Part shown: in pieces, positions 48,325 to 58,911 of the stretch
How positions within the stretch are numbered: the stretch's first letter is position 1
Layout of the letters: each line of letters starts with the position of its first letter
Source of the DNA: Commensalibacter oyaizuii
GTDB taxonomy: Bacteria; Pseudomonadota; Alphaproteobacteria; Acetobacterales; Acetobacteraceae
Direction of reading: 5' to 3'
DNA: 64,000 nucleotides
NCBI RefSeq assembly: GCF_029953265.1
Contig: NZ_JASBAO010000001.1
Coordinates: 868,001 to 932,000 of the forward strand
Notes under the pieces: generated by a model
What the model was told of the DNA's origin: nothing
Database searches by the model: none
The model's input: only the letters and a program-made list of their open reading frames with translations
Translations under genes and position numbers: made by a program

Positions 48325-48906
48325 TTACACTTGATCAGGATCAGCTATAGTACGATGAGCCCATGTAAAAATTATGGATAATAAAGGGTAAAAACCAATT
48401 GCAAAAATAATTTCAAATAAAAAAGAATAAAAAGGCATTAACTTTAAACTAAATGCTGAGGTCAAAGCCCATTGCAACAAAAAAACCCCAAGCGATATAA
48501 ATGAAAAGACTAACCAAACAAGGACAAAATTATACCTTGCCAATCGAAAACGTTGTGTAACCCCCACACCATATATAATTAACAATAAAAGAATAACAAT
48601 TCCTGGAATTGAAAAATTCAATAAATCTATTAATAGCCCCAAACAAAATACGCCAATTGCTGGCATTGACTTAGGTCGATAAATTGCCCAAAAATAAACA
48701 GATGCCATAACAACTGCGGGTAATAACTCATTACGACCAGGAATATCTAAAGGAGTTGATAGAAACAAAATTACAAAAACTGTAAATCCCATCGGCACTA
48801 ATGAACGAACCCATATATCAATCCACTGAAATTTCGTCCGCGACGGTCGTATTCCTGGCTTCCTAATATGGCTATCCTTTTGACTATGATCTTTTTTTGT
48901 TATCAT
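48325..48906 (-). CDS. mreD: Rod shape-determining protein MreD
   Basis: An inner-membrane protein of 193 residues with about six hydrophobic segments, connecting MreC to the elongation machinery. Sequence similarity in the family is low, so the call rests mainly on size, topology and position. Its ATG overlaps the mreC stop (ATGA). The N-terminal 30 residues are polar and basic. Confidence 0.85.
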   Translation of the reverse strand: MITKKDHSQKDSHIRKPGIRPSRTKFQWIDIWVRSLVPMGFTVFVILFLSTPLDIPGRNELLPAVVMASVYFWAIYRPKSMPAIGVFCLGLLIDLLNFSIPGIVILLLLIIYGVGVTQRFRLARYNFVLVWLVFSFISLGVFLLQWALTSAFSLKLMPFYSFLFEIIFAIGFYPLLSIIFTWAHRTIADPDQV

Positions 48907-49817
48907 TCTTCATTATGCCCAAGCATATTTGGACTAGCAACAGGTCCTTGTCTATTTTTCTTTTTCGTTGAAACGACACGGCCTGGCGCATCAGGGGCCA
49001 CAATTTGTTGCATACCATAATCAAAAATACGAATAATTTTTAAACGATCCAACGGCAAATAAGGAATCACAACGGGCTGTCCAGGTTGTATATAATGAAC
49101 ATATCCAATCGGAATACCAGCAGGCAATGCTTCGCCCTTAGCATCCGTAACGACACGTTCTCCTTCTACAGGATGTTTATCTTCTGGATAAAAAATTAGA
49201 CGGGGATATAAGCTATTATCTCCAGCCATAATCGCAGCCGCATGGGAATTTAATAAACGAACAGGAATACGACTGGAATCGTCGTTAATTAATAAAATCC
49301 GTGCAGATCGATCCCCCACCTCAGTAACCCTACCAACCAAACCAAAACCATCAAGGGCTACCTGACCTGGACGGACTTTATGATTTTCGTCTAAAACAAC
49401 TAAAATGGCTTTGCGGTAGACCCCACTAATATCAGCAACAACACGTGTAGTTATGAAAGATAATGCAGGGTCAGGCATCCAATGAAGCTGTTTTTTTAAA
49501 GTCTCATTTTCGTCGGCCAATCCCATAGCAACGTGATACCAACGACGTAATTGAAGGTTTTCATCTTTTAATGCTTTATTCTCAGCAGCTACATGCTGAA
49601 TATTTTTTAAATTCTGTAAGAAACCATTAAGAACTCCAAAAGGTTCTTCCACTAGTGCGTATCCAGGTGCAAGATAATCGCTAACCTTCAAGCGTACTGC
49701 TTCAACGAATTTTGGCTGTGCTTGACCAAGTAACATAATTAAACAAGCAAACACAAACAATAAGGGCAATACTAATTTTGCCAGTCCCTGTTTAATTTGA
49801 ATAGATAATGGAATCAT
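48903..49817 (-). CDS. mreC: Rod shape-determining protein MreC
   Basis: A bitopic periplasmic scaffold of the elongasome, 304 residues. One N-terminal membrane helix is followed by a coiled coil (NIQHVAAENKALKDENLQLR) and the beta-sandwich core with VVADISGVYRKAILV, GLVGRVTEVG and NDDSSRIPV. A basic C-terminal tail follows. It is separated from mreB by 113 bp containing a hairpin. Confidence 0.93.
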   Translation of the reverse strand: MIPLSIQIKQGLAKLVLPLLFVFACLIMLLGQAQPKFVEAVRLKVSDYLAPGYALVEEPFGVLNGFLQNLKNIQHVAAENKALKDENLQLRRWYHVAMGLADENETLKKQLHWMPDPALSFITTRVVADISGVYRKAILVVLDENHKVRPGQVALDGFGLVGRVTEVGDRSARILLINDDSSRIPVRLLNSHAAAIMAGDNSLYPRLIFYPEDKHPVEGERVVTDAKGEALPAGIPIGYVHYIQPGQPVVIPYLPLDRLKIIRIFDYGMQQIVAPDAPGRVVSTKKKNRQGPVASPNMLGHNEE

Positions 49818-49862
49818 AACGAATATTCAGCAATAAATGGATTTATATTGTTTTAATAAACC

Positions 49863-49893
49863 AATAGTGCGTATTAAATTAATACACACTATT
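49863..49893 (-). promoter_or_regulatory. Hairpin between mreB and mreC
   Basis: AATAGTG and GTATTA at 49863-49876 pair with TAATAC and CACTATT ending at 49893, with one mismatch and a three-base loop. On the minus strand it lies after mreB and before mreC. The trailing T content is weak, so it may be an attenuator or RNA-processing site. Confidence 0.55.
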
Positions 49894-49930
49894 CAAAAAA
49901 AATTCTTATTATTGCAATATTTACAATAAA

Positions 49931-51046
<1,116 letters not shown>

Positions 51047-51202
51047 TTATTTCTTTTTCAGAAATTCGCAGTGCTTAATTTCAAAAAGCTCTTCAATCGA
51101 ATACCCATTTGCAGCAATTGGAGCAAGAGATATCTCATAAAAAACTAAGTTTTTTTCTATTTTAAATCGTTTTTGACAAGAAAGGTTACCCAACATCAAC
51201 AT
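51047..51202 (-). CDS. Possible small protein upstream of mreB
   Basis: An unassigned frame of 51 codons from ATG 51202 to TAA. It reads MLMLGNLSCQKRF, then VFYEISLAPIAANGYSIEE, and ends HCEFLKKK. The composition looks like a real globular C-terminus and not random AT-rich sequence. No ribosome site lies near the ATG. The frame stays open for about 22 codons upstream without a standard start, so it could be the remnant of a longer gene. It is on the mreB strand, 66 bp upstream of mreB. Confidence 0.35.
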   Translation of the reverse strand: MLMLGNLSCQKRFKIEKNLVFYEISLAPIAANGYSIEELFEIKHCEFLKKK

Positions 51203-51700
51203 AGTGATAAAATCATCACATAAAAATTCCTTTTCTGCGATAATATTTAAAATTAAATTATTTTAAATTAGAAAAAAATCCCTCTACATTTATTAACAAA
51301 CGTTAATAATCTCAATATCTCTATCTCGTTCTTAAACAAAATTCCTTTAAATACAAACTATTCGTGCATAATCGAAAACAATGCAATGAACGTTTAAATA
51401 AAATAATCTGATAACGAATCGAAAAAGATTATCCTTCATTAACGTTTTAAGACAACAGATTTTTTTTATTTTCTTGAAAACGATTATTGGTAATCTGAAT
51501 TGGCAATTAATTTAATTTTATCTAATCTGAAATATGATATCGCTTTCAAGAATTTCGAATTTCGTCATTTTAACAAAGGCCATTTTAAATTGTGATAAAG
51601 AATATTAAGACTCTGTCAAAAATAAACCATTTTGTTATAATACGAATATACTGAAGCAACAAATTAGTTAATAATTAAAAATTGTAAAAGAGAACCGTAA
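51203..51700. other. AT-rich intergenic region
   Basis: About 500 bp upstream of the glycine-zipper gene. It contains an inverted repeat GTGAT-N6-ATCAC near 51204-51219, but no other gene that I can support. Confidence 0.4.
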
Positions 51701-51991
51701 ATGAAAAAATTACTAAAATCTACATATGCTGGCTTAGCTCTTGTAATCGTTTCTACTTCTTTCTTATCCGCTTGCGATGGTGGATATAGTATGGGTGGTC
51801 GTGCTGGTACTGGGGCACTTATTGGTGGGGGTACTGGTGCAGCAATCGGTGCTCTTGCTGGGGGTGGACGTGGTGCTGCAATCGGTGCTCTTGCTGGAGG
51901 AGCATTAGGCGCAGGTACTGGGGCCTTGACTACACCAAACCGTCCAAATCAAGGATATTATAATAACGGCTATCAACAGGGCAGATATTAA
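51701..51991 (+). CDS. Glycine-zipper lipoprotein
   Basis: A 96-residue lipoprotein with lipobox LSAC at about residue 25. The mature part is a glycine zipper, with two near-identical 12-residue units (GAAIGALAGG type), and then a short Asn/Gln/Tyr tail. Such proteins resemble the SlyB or OsmB type membrane-associated glycine-zipper lipoproteins. It stands alone on the plus strand. Confidence 0.8.
   Translation: MKKLLKSTYAGLALVIVSTSFLSACDGGYSMGGRAGTGALIGGGTGAAIGALAGGGRGAAIGALAGGALGAGTGALTTPNRPNQGYYNNGYQQGRY
51842..51897 (+). repeat. 36-bp tandem repeat within the glycine-zipper gene
   Basis: GCAATCGGTGCTCTTGCTGG occurs identically at 51842-51861 and 51878-51897, a period of 36 bases or 12 codons. 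It is the DNA trace of the duplicated zipper unit. Confidence 0.85.
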
Positions 51992-52007
51992 TAACCCTAT
52001 ATAAAAT

Positions 52008-52055
52008 AAAAAAAGCCTCTAAAGAAAATGGATAAGAACCCATTTTCTTTAGAGG
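52008..52055 (-). terminator. Terminator of the amidase gene, possibly bidirectional
   Basis: A perfect 16-bp stem (52016-52031 with 52040-52055) with an 8-base loop. The A-run at 52008-52014 gives T residues on the minus strand. It also lies 24 bases after the glycine-zipper gene. Confidence 0.85.
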
Positions 52056-52198
52056 TTAATTAATTGAAAGATCCAACAAAACGTAGATATTCATTCTGTA
52101 TTTAACAGTAGAAAAAGTTCTACGAGAAAGAATATCATAAATTGCATACTTTATATTTTGGCACTTTTTAGGCAAAAACGCAATTAAATAATTATGTT

Positions 52199-53131
52199 TT
52201 AGCCCGTAAGATGAGTAACACTGCCACCAATAGCAAAATAACGATCAACGGCCCCTTTTATTGAAGATGCAATCACAGCGCGATATCCTGCACGACGTAA
52301 TGCAGCCTCATCACTACGATTAGACATAAATCCCATTTCCACTAAAATAGAAGGAATATTAACAGATTTTAAAACAACAAAAGCTGCGTGTCTTCGTGGA
52401 TTAGGGAGTAAACCCACCCTAGGTCCAAGAGATCGAACAATATTTTGCGCCATCGTAATGGATTCTCGCTTTGTCTCCAGTTTAACTAAACTTGCTAAAA
52501 TTTTTTGCACAGCAGGAGAAGTCACATGTACATTAGGACCACCATATCGATCAGCTTGGTTTTCTGTTGACGCCAAAGCCGCAGATTGCGCATCAGATGC
52601 TGTATTTGAAAGTGTGTAAACGCTTGCTCCCTTAATTGAAGAATTACTTAATGCATCTGCATGCATTGAAATAAATAAATCAGCTTTATTTTTTTGTGCA
52701 AAATCAACACGACCGTCAAGAGGAACAAAACGATCTGAATCACGAGTAAGTTTAACCTTGTATCGACCCGTTCTTGTCAATTGCCTAGACAACTCAACGG
52801 CAGTTGCATACGAAATATGTTTTTCATATGTTCCCGAATATCCAATCGCGCCTGGATCTTTCCCACCATGACCAGGGTCTAACACAATCAATGGTAATGG
52901 TTTCTTAGCCCGACCAATAATTGCTGGGGCTTTATCTTTAGTGTGTTTTTTAGAAGATGTACGAACAGAAGTTGTGTGTTTTGAATGAACGATTTTTTTT
53001 TCAGCAGCCAAAACAGAGGATGAAAACAATAAGGCTGTCGAAGCAGATGTAAAAAGAAGCATCCTTCTGGATAATTGAAAATCGATAGTTTCTATATGTT
53101 TATTTTCTAATTCTGTCTTATTCTCATCCAT
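52199..53131 (-). CDS. N-acetylmuramoyl-L-alanine amidase with Tat-type signal
   Basis: A zinc amidase of the AmiA/AmiC type that splits septal peptidoglycan. The catalytic domain starts at IVLDPGHGGKDPGAIG; zinc ligands are that His, the Glu in YEKHISYA and the His in ISMHADAL. LVEMGFMSN near the end holds the catalytic Glu. The N-terminus has SRRMLLF ahead of a hydrophobic stretch, a Tat-like signal, as in E. coli AmiA and AmiC. No AMIN domain is present. I favour ATG 53131; ATG 53161 gives a ten-residue longer form. Confidence 0.88.
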   Translation of the reverse strand: MDENKTELENKHIETIDFQLSRRMLLFTSASTALLFSSSVLAAEKKIVHSKHTTSVRTSSKKHTKDKAPAIIGRAKKPLPLIVLDPGHGGKDPGAIGYSGTYEKHISYATAVELSRQLTRTGRYKVKLTRDSDRFVPLDGRVDFAQKNKADLFISMHADALSNSSIKGASVYTLSNTASDAQSAALASTENQADRYGGPNVHVTSPAVQKILASLVKLETKRESITMAQNIVRSLGPRVGLLPNPRRHAAFVVLKSVNIPSILVEMGFMSNRSDEAALRRAGYRAVIASSIKGAVDRYFAIGGSVTHLTG

Positions 53132-53161
53132 TAATTTTATACTCTTGACCCTTATTAACAT

Positions 53162-53687
53162 AATATTTATTTCTATTTCACAAGACTATACAAAAAATAA
53201 TTAAAAAAATCTTTACTTTTAAAAAAAATATCTGATCAAAATAAAGAAAGCGTAAAAAACATTTGCGTTCCCTATTAATTCTGCGATAATGCAAGAATGT
53301 TTTAAATAATTTCTGAAAAATGAAGTGATTTAAAATTAATAAGTAATAAATATTGTTGTTAGCTTTTTACTATTTAAGAGATCAAGATTTATGTGCATAT
53401 GTTTTTACACTTGAGCATCATATAAACTATATTATTAATGATTTTAAGATAAAAGATTCTATAGAGAATTTTTAATTCAACAAATTTAGAAATGCGTAAA
53501 GAGCTAAATACAATTTCGGTACGTTACGATATATAAAAGACTATCATTCACGAAATTTATCCTTTTTTGATATATTTCATGGTTACACGGTAAAAATGAC
53601 TATAAAAATACATGTTTCCATCCGCAAATAATATTCAAAAAAATGTAATTTGATTGCAGACGACAATCATTGGAGTAATAATAAAAT
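53162..53687 (+). other. Long leader or promoter region of the ribonuclease E/G gene
   Basis: 526 bp of AT-rich sequence between divergent genes, without a convincing ORF. rne of E. coli has a long 5' leader used in autoregulation, and this gap could hold a similar leader, but I could not identify conserved stem-loops. Confidence 0.4.
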
Positions 53688-56336
53688 ATGAATAAAAAAA
53701 TGCTGATCGATGCCAGCTATAAAGAAGAAACGCGCATCGTTATTTTAGATGGCAATTGTATCGAAGAATACGATGTAGAAAGTGCAGCAAAAAAACAATT
53801 AAAGGGCAATATTTATCTTGCCAAAATCATTCGTATTGAACCAAGCTTGCAAGCCGCATTTGTAGATTATGGCGGAAACCGTCACGGGTTCTTGGCATTC
53901 AGCGAAATCCATCCTGATTATTATCAAATTCCCATCGCTGATCGTAAAGAACTTCTTGCTCTACAAAAATCAGAAAAAACAAATAATGACGATGTTATCG
54001 ATGACGATGATAAAGATATTATCGAGTTGAATAGCGAAGAAGAACGTCCTATTCCCAATATTCTCAAAAATTATAAAATCCAAGAAGTTATCCATCGCAG
54101 ACAGATATTACTCGTTCAAGTTGTTAAAGAAGAAAGAGGTAATAAAGGTGCGGCTCTAACAACTTATCTTTCATTAGCAGGCCGGTATTGTGTATTGATG
54201 CCTAACTCTCTACGTGGTGGAGGGATCTCTCGTAAAATCACTTCCTCTTCTGAACGTCGTCGTCTAAAAGATATTATCGACGAATTGGATATTCCTGCCC
54301 ATATGGGCATGATCATCCGCACCGCAGGGGCACAATGTCCCAAAGCAGACGCCCTTAAAGATGGTGAATATTTACTACGTTTATGGGATGAAATCCGTGA
54401 TCGTACTATGAAAGCAATTGCACCAACTTTAATCTATGAAGATTCAAGTTTATTGAAACGTGCAATCAGAGATATTTACACTTCCGATATCAGTGAAATT
54501 CTAATTGATGGGGAAGATGGCTGGAACATAGCGCGGGATTATATGCGGGCTTTAATGCCTCAAAATATTCGCAAACTACATTTGTGGCGTGATCAAAAGC
54601 AAAGTTTATTTTCCCATTACAAAGTAGAAAAACTTATCGATCAAATGTTGTCACCAACCGTGCAGCTAAAATCTGGTGGCTATCTAGTAATCAATCAAAC
54701 AGAAGCCTTAGTTGCAATTGACGTTAATTCCGGTCGTTCTATCAAAGAAAGAGATTTAGAAGAAACCGCATTGCGTACTAACCAAGAGGCAGCGGACGAG
54801 GTCGTTCGCCAATTACGATTACGAGATCTGGCAGGTCTGATCGTTATTGACTTTATTGATATGGAAAACAAAAAACATAACTATATGGTCGAACGGCGTT
54901 TAAAATCTGCATTACATAAAGATCGTGCAAGAATCCAAGTGGGATCCATTTCCTCTTTTGGCTTATTAGAGATGACCAGACAACGCCTACGTCCATCTAT
55001 TGCTGAATTTGCTTTTACTCCTTGTCATCATTGTAACGGCACGGGTGTGATACGTACTACGGAAAATGAATGTTTGCATATTCTTAGACAAATCGATGAA
55101 GAAGCTCGTAAATCCAAACCTGGGATTTTAACGGTTCAAACCTCGTCGCATGAAATTGCTTTTTATATTTTAAATCAAAAACGCAATTGGTTGTTAAATA
55201 TTGAGAATAAGTATAAAATACAAATTATTCTAGAGATTGACTCATCACTTCAGGCCTCACAAATTCAGTGCAAACTTGAAGTCAACGAAACGTCCGATAT
55301 TGAAGTCGAGGCTGAAGCAGAAAAAACTGATTTCTTACTACAAGAAAGTCCGTTTATTCGTGAAATTCCGATCCAGTCCCAGTCCAACGTTGAAATTACT
55401 CACTCACAAAGTTCGCCTGAAGACAGAGAACATTATAATCGGAATAGACGTCGAAATAAACGTTCACGAAATGGTAACAATCCACGTTATCAAAAAGAAG
55501 AACAACCTTATCAAAATGCAGCTTTAACAACTGAAACAGATTCAATATTGGAAACAATTGTTCAGCAACAAGATGAACAACCAGATATTAGTTTTCATCC
55601 CGTTGTTAACCAAGATGAATATTTTGCAACCAAGCGTGAGGAAACACCAAAGCGTTCTAACCGATATCCCAGACAGCCTAGATGGAAGCGTAATAAATAC
55701 CAACCCAGCGAACATAATCAAGAAGAAGCAACACCTATCACCATTGATGCGATTACTCCTGATGAAACAGACAATTCCATCACAGCTACACAAGCGGGGG
55801 CAGCGCATAATTCTCAGTCTGCTGTTGTTCTTGGAGATAATATCGATGTACAGCCTAAAGGTGAGCACCTTGCTTTGATAGAAAATCAATCTTCAATTAT
55901 AGGTGAAGTTGCGGAAGAAGAAGTAGTAAAACCTGTGAAGAGAACACGTAAAGGAACAAAGTCAACACAGACAAAAACGAAAAGCAAAGCATCAACGAAA
56001 ATTAAAGATACCGTTAATAGCGACAACGAAAACAATGATCATGTTCCATCGCATCAGGTTGAAAATGTATCTGTAGCGGTTGCTGCTGTTGAAGATCTTG
56101 ACACAAAACCTGTAAAAAAAGCCACAACTCGTGGTCGTAAAAAATCAACCACGACCAAAACGGCTACAACAAAAGCCAAGACAACAACACGAAAAACAAC
56201 CAGTACAAAGACAAAATCTGCTAGTGATAAAAAAGCAAAGTCAATAAAAGAGGATGATTCTGCTGTTATTCAGCCAATCGTCATTGACGAAACTGCCCCC
56301 GCACCTACCCCTCGTAAAGGATGGTGGAGCCGTTGA
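53688..56336 (+). CDS. rne: Ribonuclease E/G
   Basis: An endoribonuclease that starts mRNA decay and processes rRNA and tRNA. It has 882 residues. The S1 domain at about 35-125 has an acidic insert (DDVIDDDDKD near residue 100). The catalytic region has ALVAIDVNSGRS near 343 and LIVIDFIDM, and the zinc-link CHHCNGTG lies near 445. From about residue 530 the tail is low-complexity, Arg/Asn-rich and then Lys/Thr-rich, as expected for a degradosome scaffold of RNase E. The start is ATG 53688 with GGAGT upstream. Confidence 0.93.
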   Translation: MNKKMLIDASYKEETRIVILDGNCIEEYDVESAAKKQLKGNIYLAKIIRIEPSLQAAFVDYGGNRHGFLAFSEIHPDYYQIPIADRKELLALQKSEKTNNDDVIDDDDKDIIELNSEEERPIPNILKNYKIQEVIHRRQILLVQVVKEERGNKGAALTTYLSLAGRYCVLMPNSLRGGGISRKITSSSERRRLKDIIDELDIPAHMGMIIRTAGAQCPKADALKDGEYLLRLWDEIRDRTMKAIAPTLIYEDSSLLKRAIRDIYTSDISEILIDGEDGWNIARDYMRALMPQNIRKLHLWRDQKQSLFSHYKVEKLIDQMLSPTVQLKSGGYLVINQTEALVAIDVNSGRSIKERDLEETALRTNQEAADEVVRQLRLRDLAGLIVIDFIDMENKKHNYMVERRLKSALHKDRARIQVGSISSFGLLEMTRQRLRPSIAEFAFTPCHHCNGTGVIRTTENECLHILRQIDEEARKSKPGILTVQTSSHEIAFYILNQKRNWLLNIENKYKIQIILEIDSSLQASQIQCKLEVNETSDIEVEAEAEKTDFLLQESPFIREIPIQSQSNVEITHSQSSPEDREHYNRNRRRNKRSRNGNNPRYQKEEQPYQNAALTTETDSILETIVQQQDEQPDISFHPVVNQDEYFATKREETPKRSNRYPRQPRWKRNKYQPSEHNQEEATPITIDAITPDETDNSITATQAGAAHNSQSAVVLGDNIDVQPKGEHLALIENQSSIIGEVAEEEVVKPVKRTRKGTKSTQTKTKSKASTKIKDTVNSDNENNDHVPSHQVENVSVAVAAVEDLDTKPVKKATTRGRKKSTTTKTATTKAKTTTRKTTSTKTKSASDKKAKSIKEDDSAVIQPIVIDETAPAPTPRKGWWSR

Positions 56337-56370
56337 TCTACTGATATATTAAATACACTTTATTTAAAAA

Positions 56371-56405
56371 AACTTAACAGTGATAAAATACTGTTAAGTT
56401 TTTTT
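56371..56405 (+). terminator. Rho-independent terminator of rne
   Basis: AACTTAACAGT pairs with ACTGTTAAGTT around an 8-base loop, followed by a T-run to 56405. Confidence 0.88.
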
Positions 56406-56460
56406 AAATTTTCGGTTAAAATACTGATTCCTAATAAATTTTTTTATAAAGAATTGTGAC

Positions 56461-56916
56461 ATGCAGCTTTCTCGATATACTGATTATGCCCTTAGAATCC
56501 TCATTTATCTTGGCATTCATAATGACCGACTGAGCTCTATTCATGAAATAGCAACATGTTACGATATTTCACAGAATCATTTGATGAAAATCGTACATGA
56601 TCTTGGTAAAGCGAACTTTATAGAAACAGTAAGAGGCCGTAGGGGTGGATTACAACTTCATAAAAGCCCTGCCGAGATTACCCTAGGCAGTATTATTCGA
56701 TATACAGAAGAAGCTGAAAAGCCGATTAAGTGTGGCAATTGTCTTATACAAAATAGTTGTATCATCCAAGATATTGTTACCAAAGCATTTGAATCTTTTT
56801 ACGAGGTTTTAGATAAATACACATTAGCAAATGTTTTACATGATTATGAAAAACTGGAGCATCTGCTAAAATCAAGCAGGGAACCTTCTTGCACTCCTAT
56901 TACACCCCTATCATAA
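56461..56916 (+). CDS. nsrR: NsrR-like Rrf2 family regulator
   Basis: An iron-sulfur Rrf2 repressor of 151 residues, probably sensing nitric oxide. MQLSRYTDYALR carries Asp8, the fourth cluster ligand in NsrR. Cysteines at 91, 94 and 100 fit the cluster loop, although the first spacing (two residues) is shorter than in the known NsrR proteins. The DNA-binding region has ISQNHLMKIVHDL and VRGRRGGLQL. IscR is the main alternative; Asp8 and lone context favour NsrR. It is not part of an isc operon. Confidence 0.75.
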   Translation: MQLSRYTDYALRILIYLGIHNDRLSSIHEIATCYDISQNHLMKIVHDLGKANFIETVRGRRGGLQLHKSPAEITLGSIIRYTEEAEKPIKCGNCLIQNSCIIQDIVTKAFESFYEVLDKYTLANVLHDYEKLEHLLKSSREPSCTPITPLS

Positions 56917-56960
56917 CGAATTTTATTAAATAACTAAAATTATGATCGAAATATGTTTTT

Positions 56961-56981
56961 AAAAGGATTATAAGTCCTTTT
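56961..56981 (+). terminator. Weak hairpin after the nsrR-like gene
   Basis: AAAAGGA pairs with TCCTTTT around a 7-base loop. A small terminator candidate upstream of aspS. Confidence 0.35.
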
Positions 56982-57047
56982 ATCATTATAAAACTTTATA
57001 CCTATTTCGTTAATATATTAATAAACTTAAAACTACAGGATAAATAA

Positions 57048-58868
57048 ATGCATCGCTATCGTACCCATAATTGTGCTGCTTTAAAAGCAAGCGACGTTGG
57101 ATCAACAGTTAAACTCTCTGGTTGGGTACATAGTAAACGAGATCATGGTGGTTTGCTATTTATCGATTTACGCGACCATTTTGGAATCACACAAATTGTT
57201 ATCCCAGCGGATTCCTCACTACTTGAAACGATTGAAAAAGTTAGAGTGGAAAGCGTTTTATGCGTTACGGGCAACGTTGTACTGCGTGAGGGCGATACTG
57301 TTAATCCAAAATTACCTACAGGTGAAATTGAAATTCAAGCCAGCGAAATTGAAATTTTATCTTCTGCTGCAGTCTTGCCCTTTCAAGTGAACGGCAACGA
57401 AAATTATCCAGAAGACTTGCGTTTAAGCTATCGCTACATCGATTTACGTCGCGATCGTATCCATCGCAATATTATGCTGCGTGCAAATATTATTGCAAGT
57501 TTACGACGTCGAATGATTGAACAAGGCTTTACCGAATTCCAAACTCCAATTTTAACGGCGTCCTCTCCTGAAGGAGCCAGAGATTTCTTGGTTCCAGCAC
57601 GGTTGCATCCTGGTAAATTTTATGCTTTACCCCAAGCGCCTCAACAATTTAAACAATTAGCGATGGTGGCTGGTTTTGACCGTTATTTCCAAATTGCCCC
57701 TTGCTTTCGTGACGAAGCCGCACGCGCTGATCGTTCCCCTGGTGAATTCTATCAATTAGACTTTGAAATGTCTTTTGTAACGCAAGAGGACGTTTTTGCA
57801 ACCATTGAACCAGTGATGGAAGGAGTATTTAGAGAATTTGCCCCCAACCACGAAATCAGCCCTGCCCCATTTATCCGTATTCCTTATAAGCAAGCAATGA
57901 AAGAATACGGCAGTGATAAACCAGACCTGCGTAACCCCTTAAAAATTACCAATGTTTCCAGCGCGTTTGATGGATCTGGTTTTGGATTATTTGCCAAAAT
58001 TACCGCCGATGGTGGCGAGGTTCGCGCTATCCCAGCACCAAGGGCTGGAGGGAAACCACGTTCCTTCTTTGACAAACTCAATAATTGGGCCAGAGAAGAA
58101 AAAGCAGGTGGTTTAGGCTATATTACATTTGACGAAACAGGTGCTGCCAAAGGTCCTATTGCCAAAAATCTAGATGAAGATCGATGCGCAGCTATTAAGA
58201 AAGCTTGTAACCTACAAAATGGAGATGCAGTCTTTTTTGTCGCAGGCAAAGGCCTAGACATGGTCAAATTTTCTGGTACAGTACGCACAAAAATTGCCAC
58301 AGAACTAGATTTAATTGAAAAGAACGCATTCCGTTTCTGTTGGATTGTTGATTTCCCCATGTATGAACTGAATGAAGAAACAGGATTGGTTGATTTTTCT
58401 CACAACCCATTTTCTATGCCACAAGGGGGACTAGAAGCATTAAACAATCAAGATCCATTGGAAATCAACGCATATCAATATGATATTGTTTGCAATGGCA
58501 TTGAATTATCTTCTGGCGCTATTCGAAATCACCGTCCTGATATTATGATCCGTGCTTTTGAAATTGCTGGATATCCAGAAGAAGAAGTTGAAAAACGTTT
58601 TGGTGGCATGTTAAACGCATTTCGATATGGTGCTCCTCCTCATGGTGGTGCAGCCCCAGGTGTCGATCGCATGGTTATGCTTTTAACTGACGAACCCAAT
58701 ATTCGTGAGGTCATTTTATTCCCATTAAATCAACAAGGTGAAGATTTAATGATGTGTGCGCCCGCCCCAACGACCCCAGAACGATTAAAAGAACTTTCAT
58801 TAGCGTTAAATCTTCCTAAGATTGCAGTTAAAAAATCAGATAGTAATTCCGAAGAAAACAAGAAGTAA
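57048..58868 (+). CDS. aspS: Aspartate--tRNA ligase, probably non-discriminating
   Basis: A class II synthetase of 606 residues with the bacterial insertion domain. The anticodon-binding fold has [19 protein letters not shown], the catalytic core [19 protein letters not shown], and motif 3 [13 protein letters not shown]. His33 in SKRDHGG is the residue type found in enzymes that charge both tRNA-Asp and tRNA-Asn; discriminating enzymes usually have Leu there. Such an enzyme works with the GatCAB amidotransferase. The start is ATG 57048. Confidence 0.94.
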   Translation: MHRYRTHNCAALKASDVGSTVKLSGWVHSKRDHGGLLFIDLRDHFGITQIVIPADSSLLETIEKVRVESVLCVTGNVVLREGDTVNPKLPTGEIEIQASEIEILSSAAVLPFQVNGNENYPEDLRLSYRYIDLRRDRIHRNIMLRANIIASLRRRMIEQGFTEFQTPILTASSPEGARDFLVPARLHPGKFYALPQAPQQFKQLAMVAGFDRYFQIAPCFRDEAARADRSPGEFYQLDFEMSFVTQEDVFATIEPVMEGVFREFAPNHEISPAPFIRIPYKQAMKEYGSDKPDLRNPLKITNVSSAFDGSGFGLFAKITADGGEVRAIPAPRAGGKPRSFFDKLNNWAREEKAGGLGYITFDETGAAKGPIAKNLDEDRCAAIKKACNLQNGDAVFFVAGKGLDMVKFSGTVRTKIATELDLIEKNAFRFCWIVDFPMYELNEETGLVDFSHNPFSMPQGGLEALNNQDPLEINAYQYDIVCNGIELSSGAIRNHRPDIMIRAFEIAGYPEEEVEKRFGGMLNAFRYGAPPHGGAAPGVDRMVMLLTDEPNIREVILFPLNQQGEDLMMCAPAPTTPERLKELSLALNLPKIAVKKSDSNSEENKK

Positions 58869-58870
58869 AA

Positions 58871-58911
58871 AATATTCAGATTGCTTGTAAATTACAAGCA
58901 ATCTGAATATT
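58871..58911 (+). terminator. 20-bp perfect inverted repeat after aspS
   Basis: 58871-58890 is exactly complementary to 58892-58911. No T-run follows, so it may be a factor-dependent terminator or an mRNA 3'-end stabiliser. Confidence 0.55.

Noticed and set aside
51204-51219. GTGAT-N6-ATCAC inverted repeat as a CRP- or FNR-type operator
   Set aside because: The spacing fits neither consensus well, and a single short palindrome in AT-rich DNA can arise by chance.
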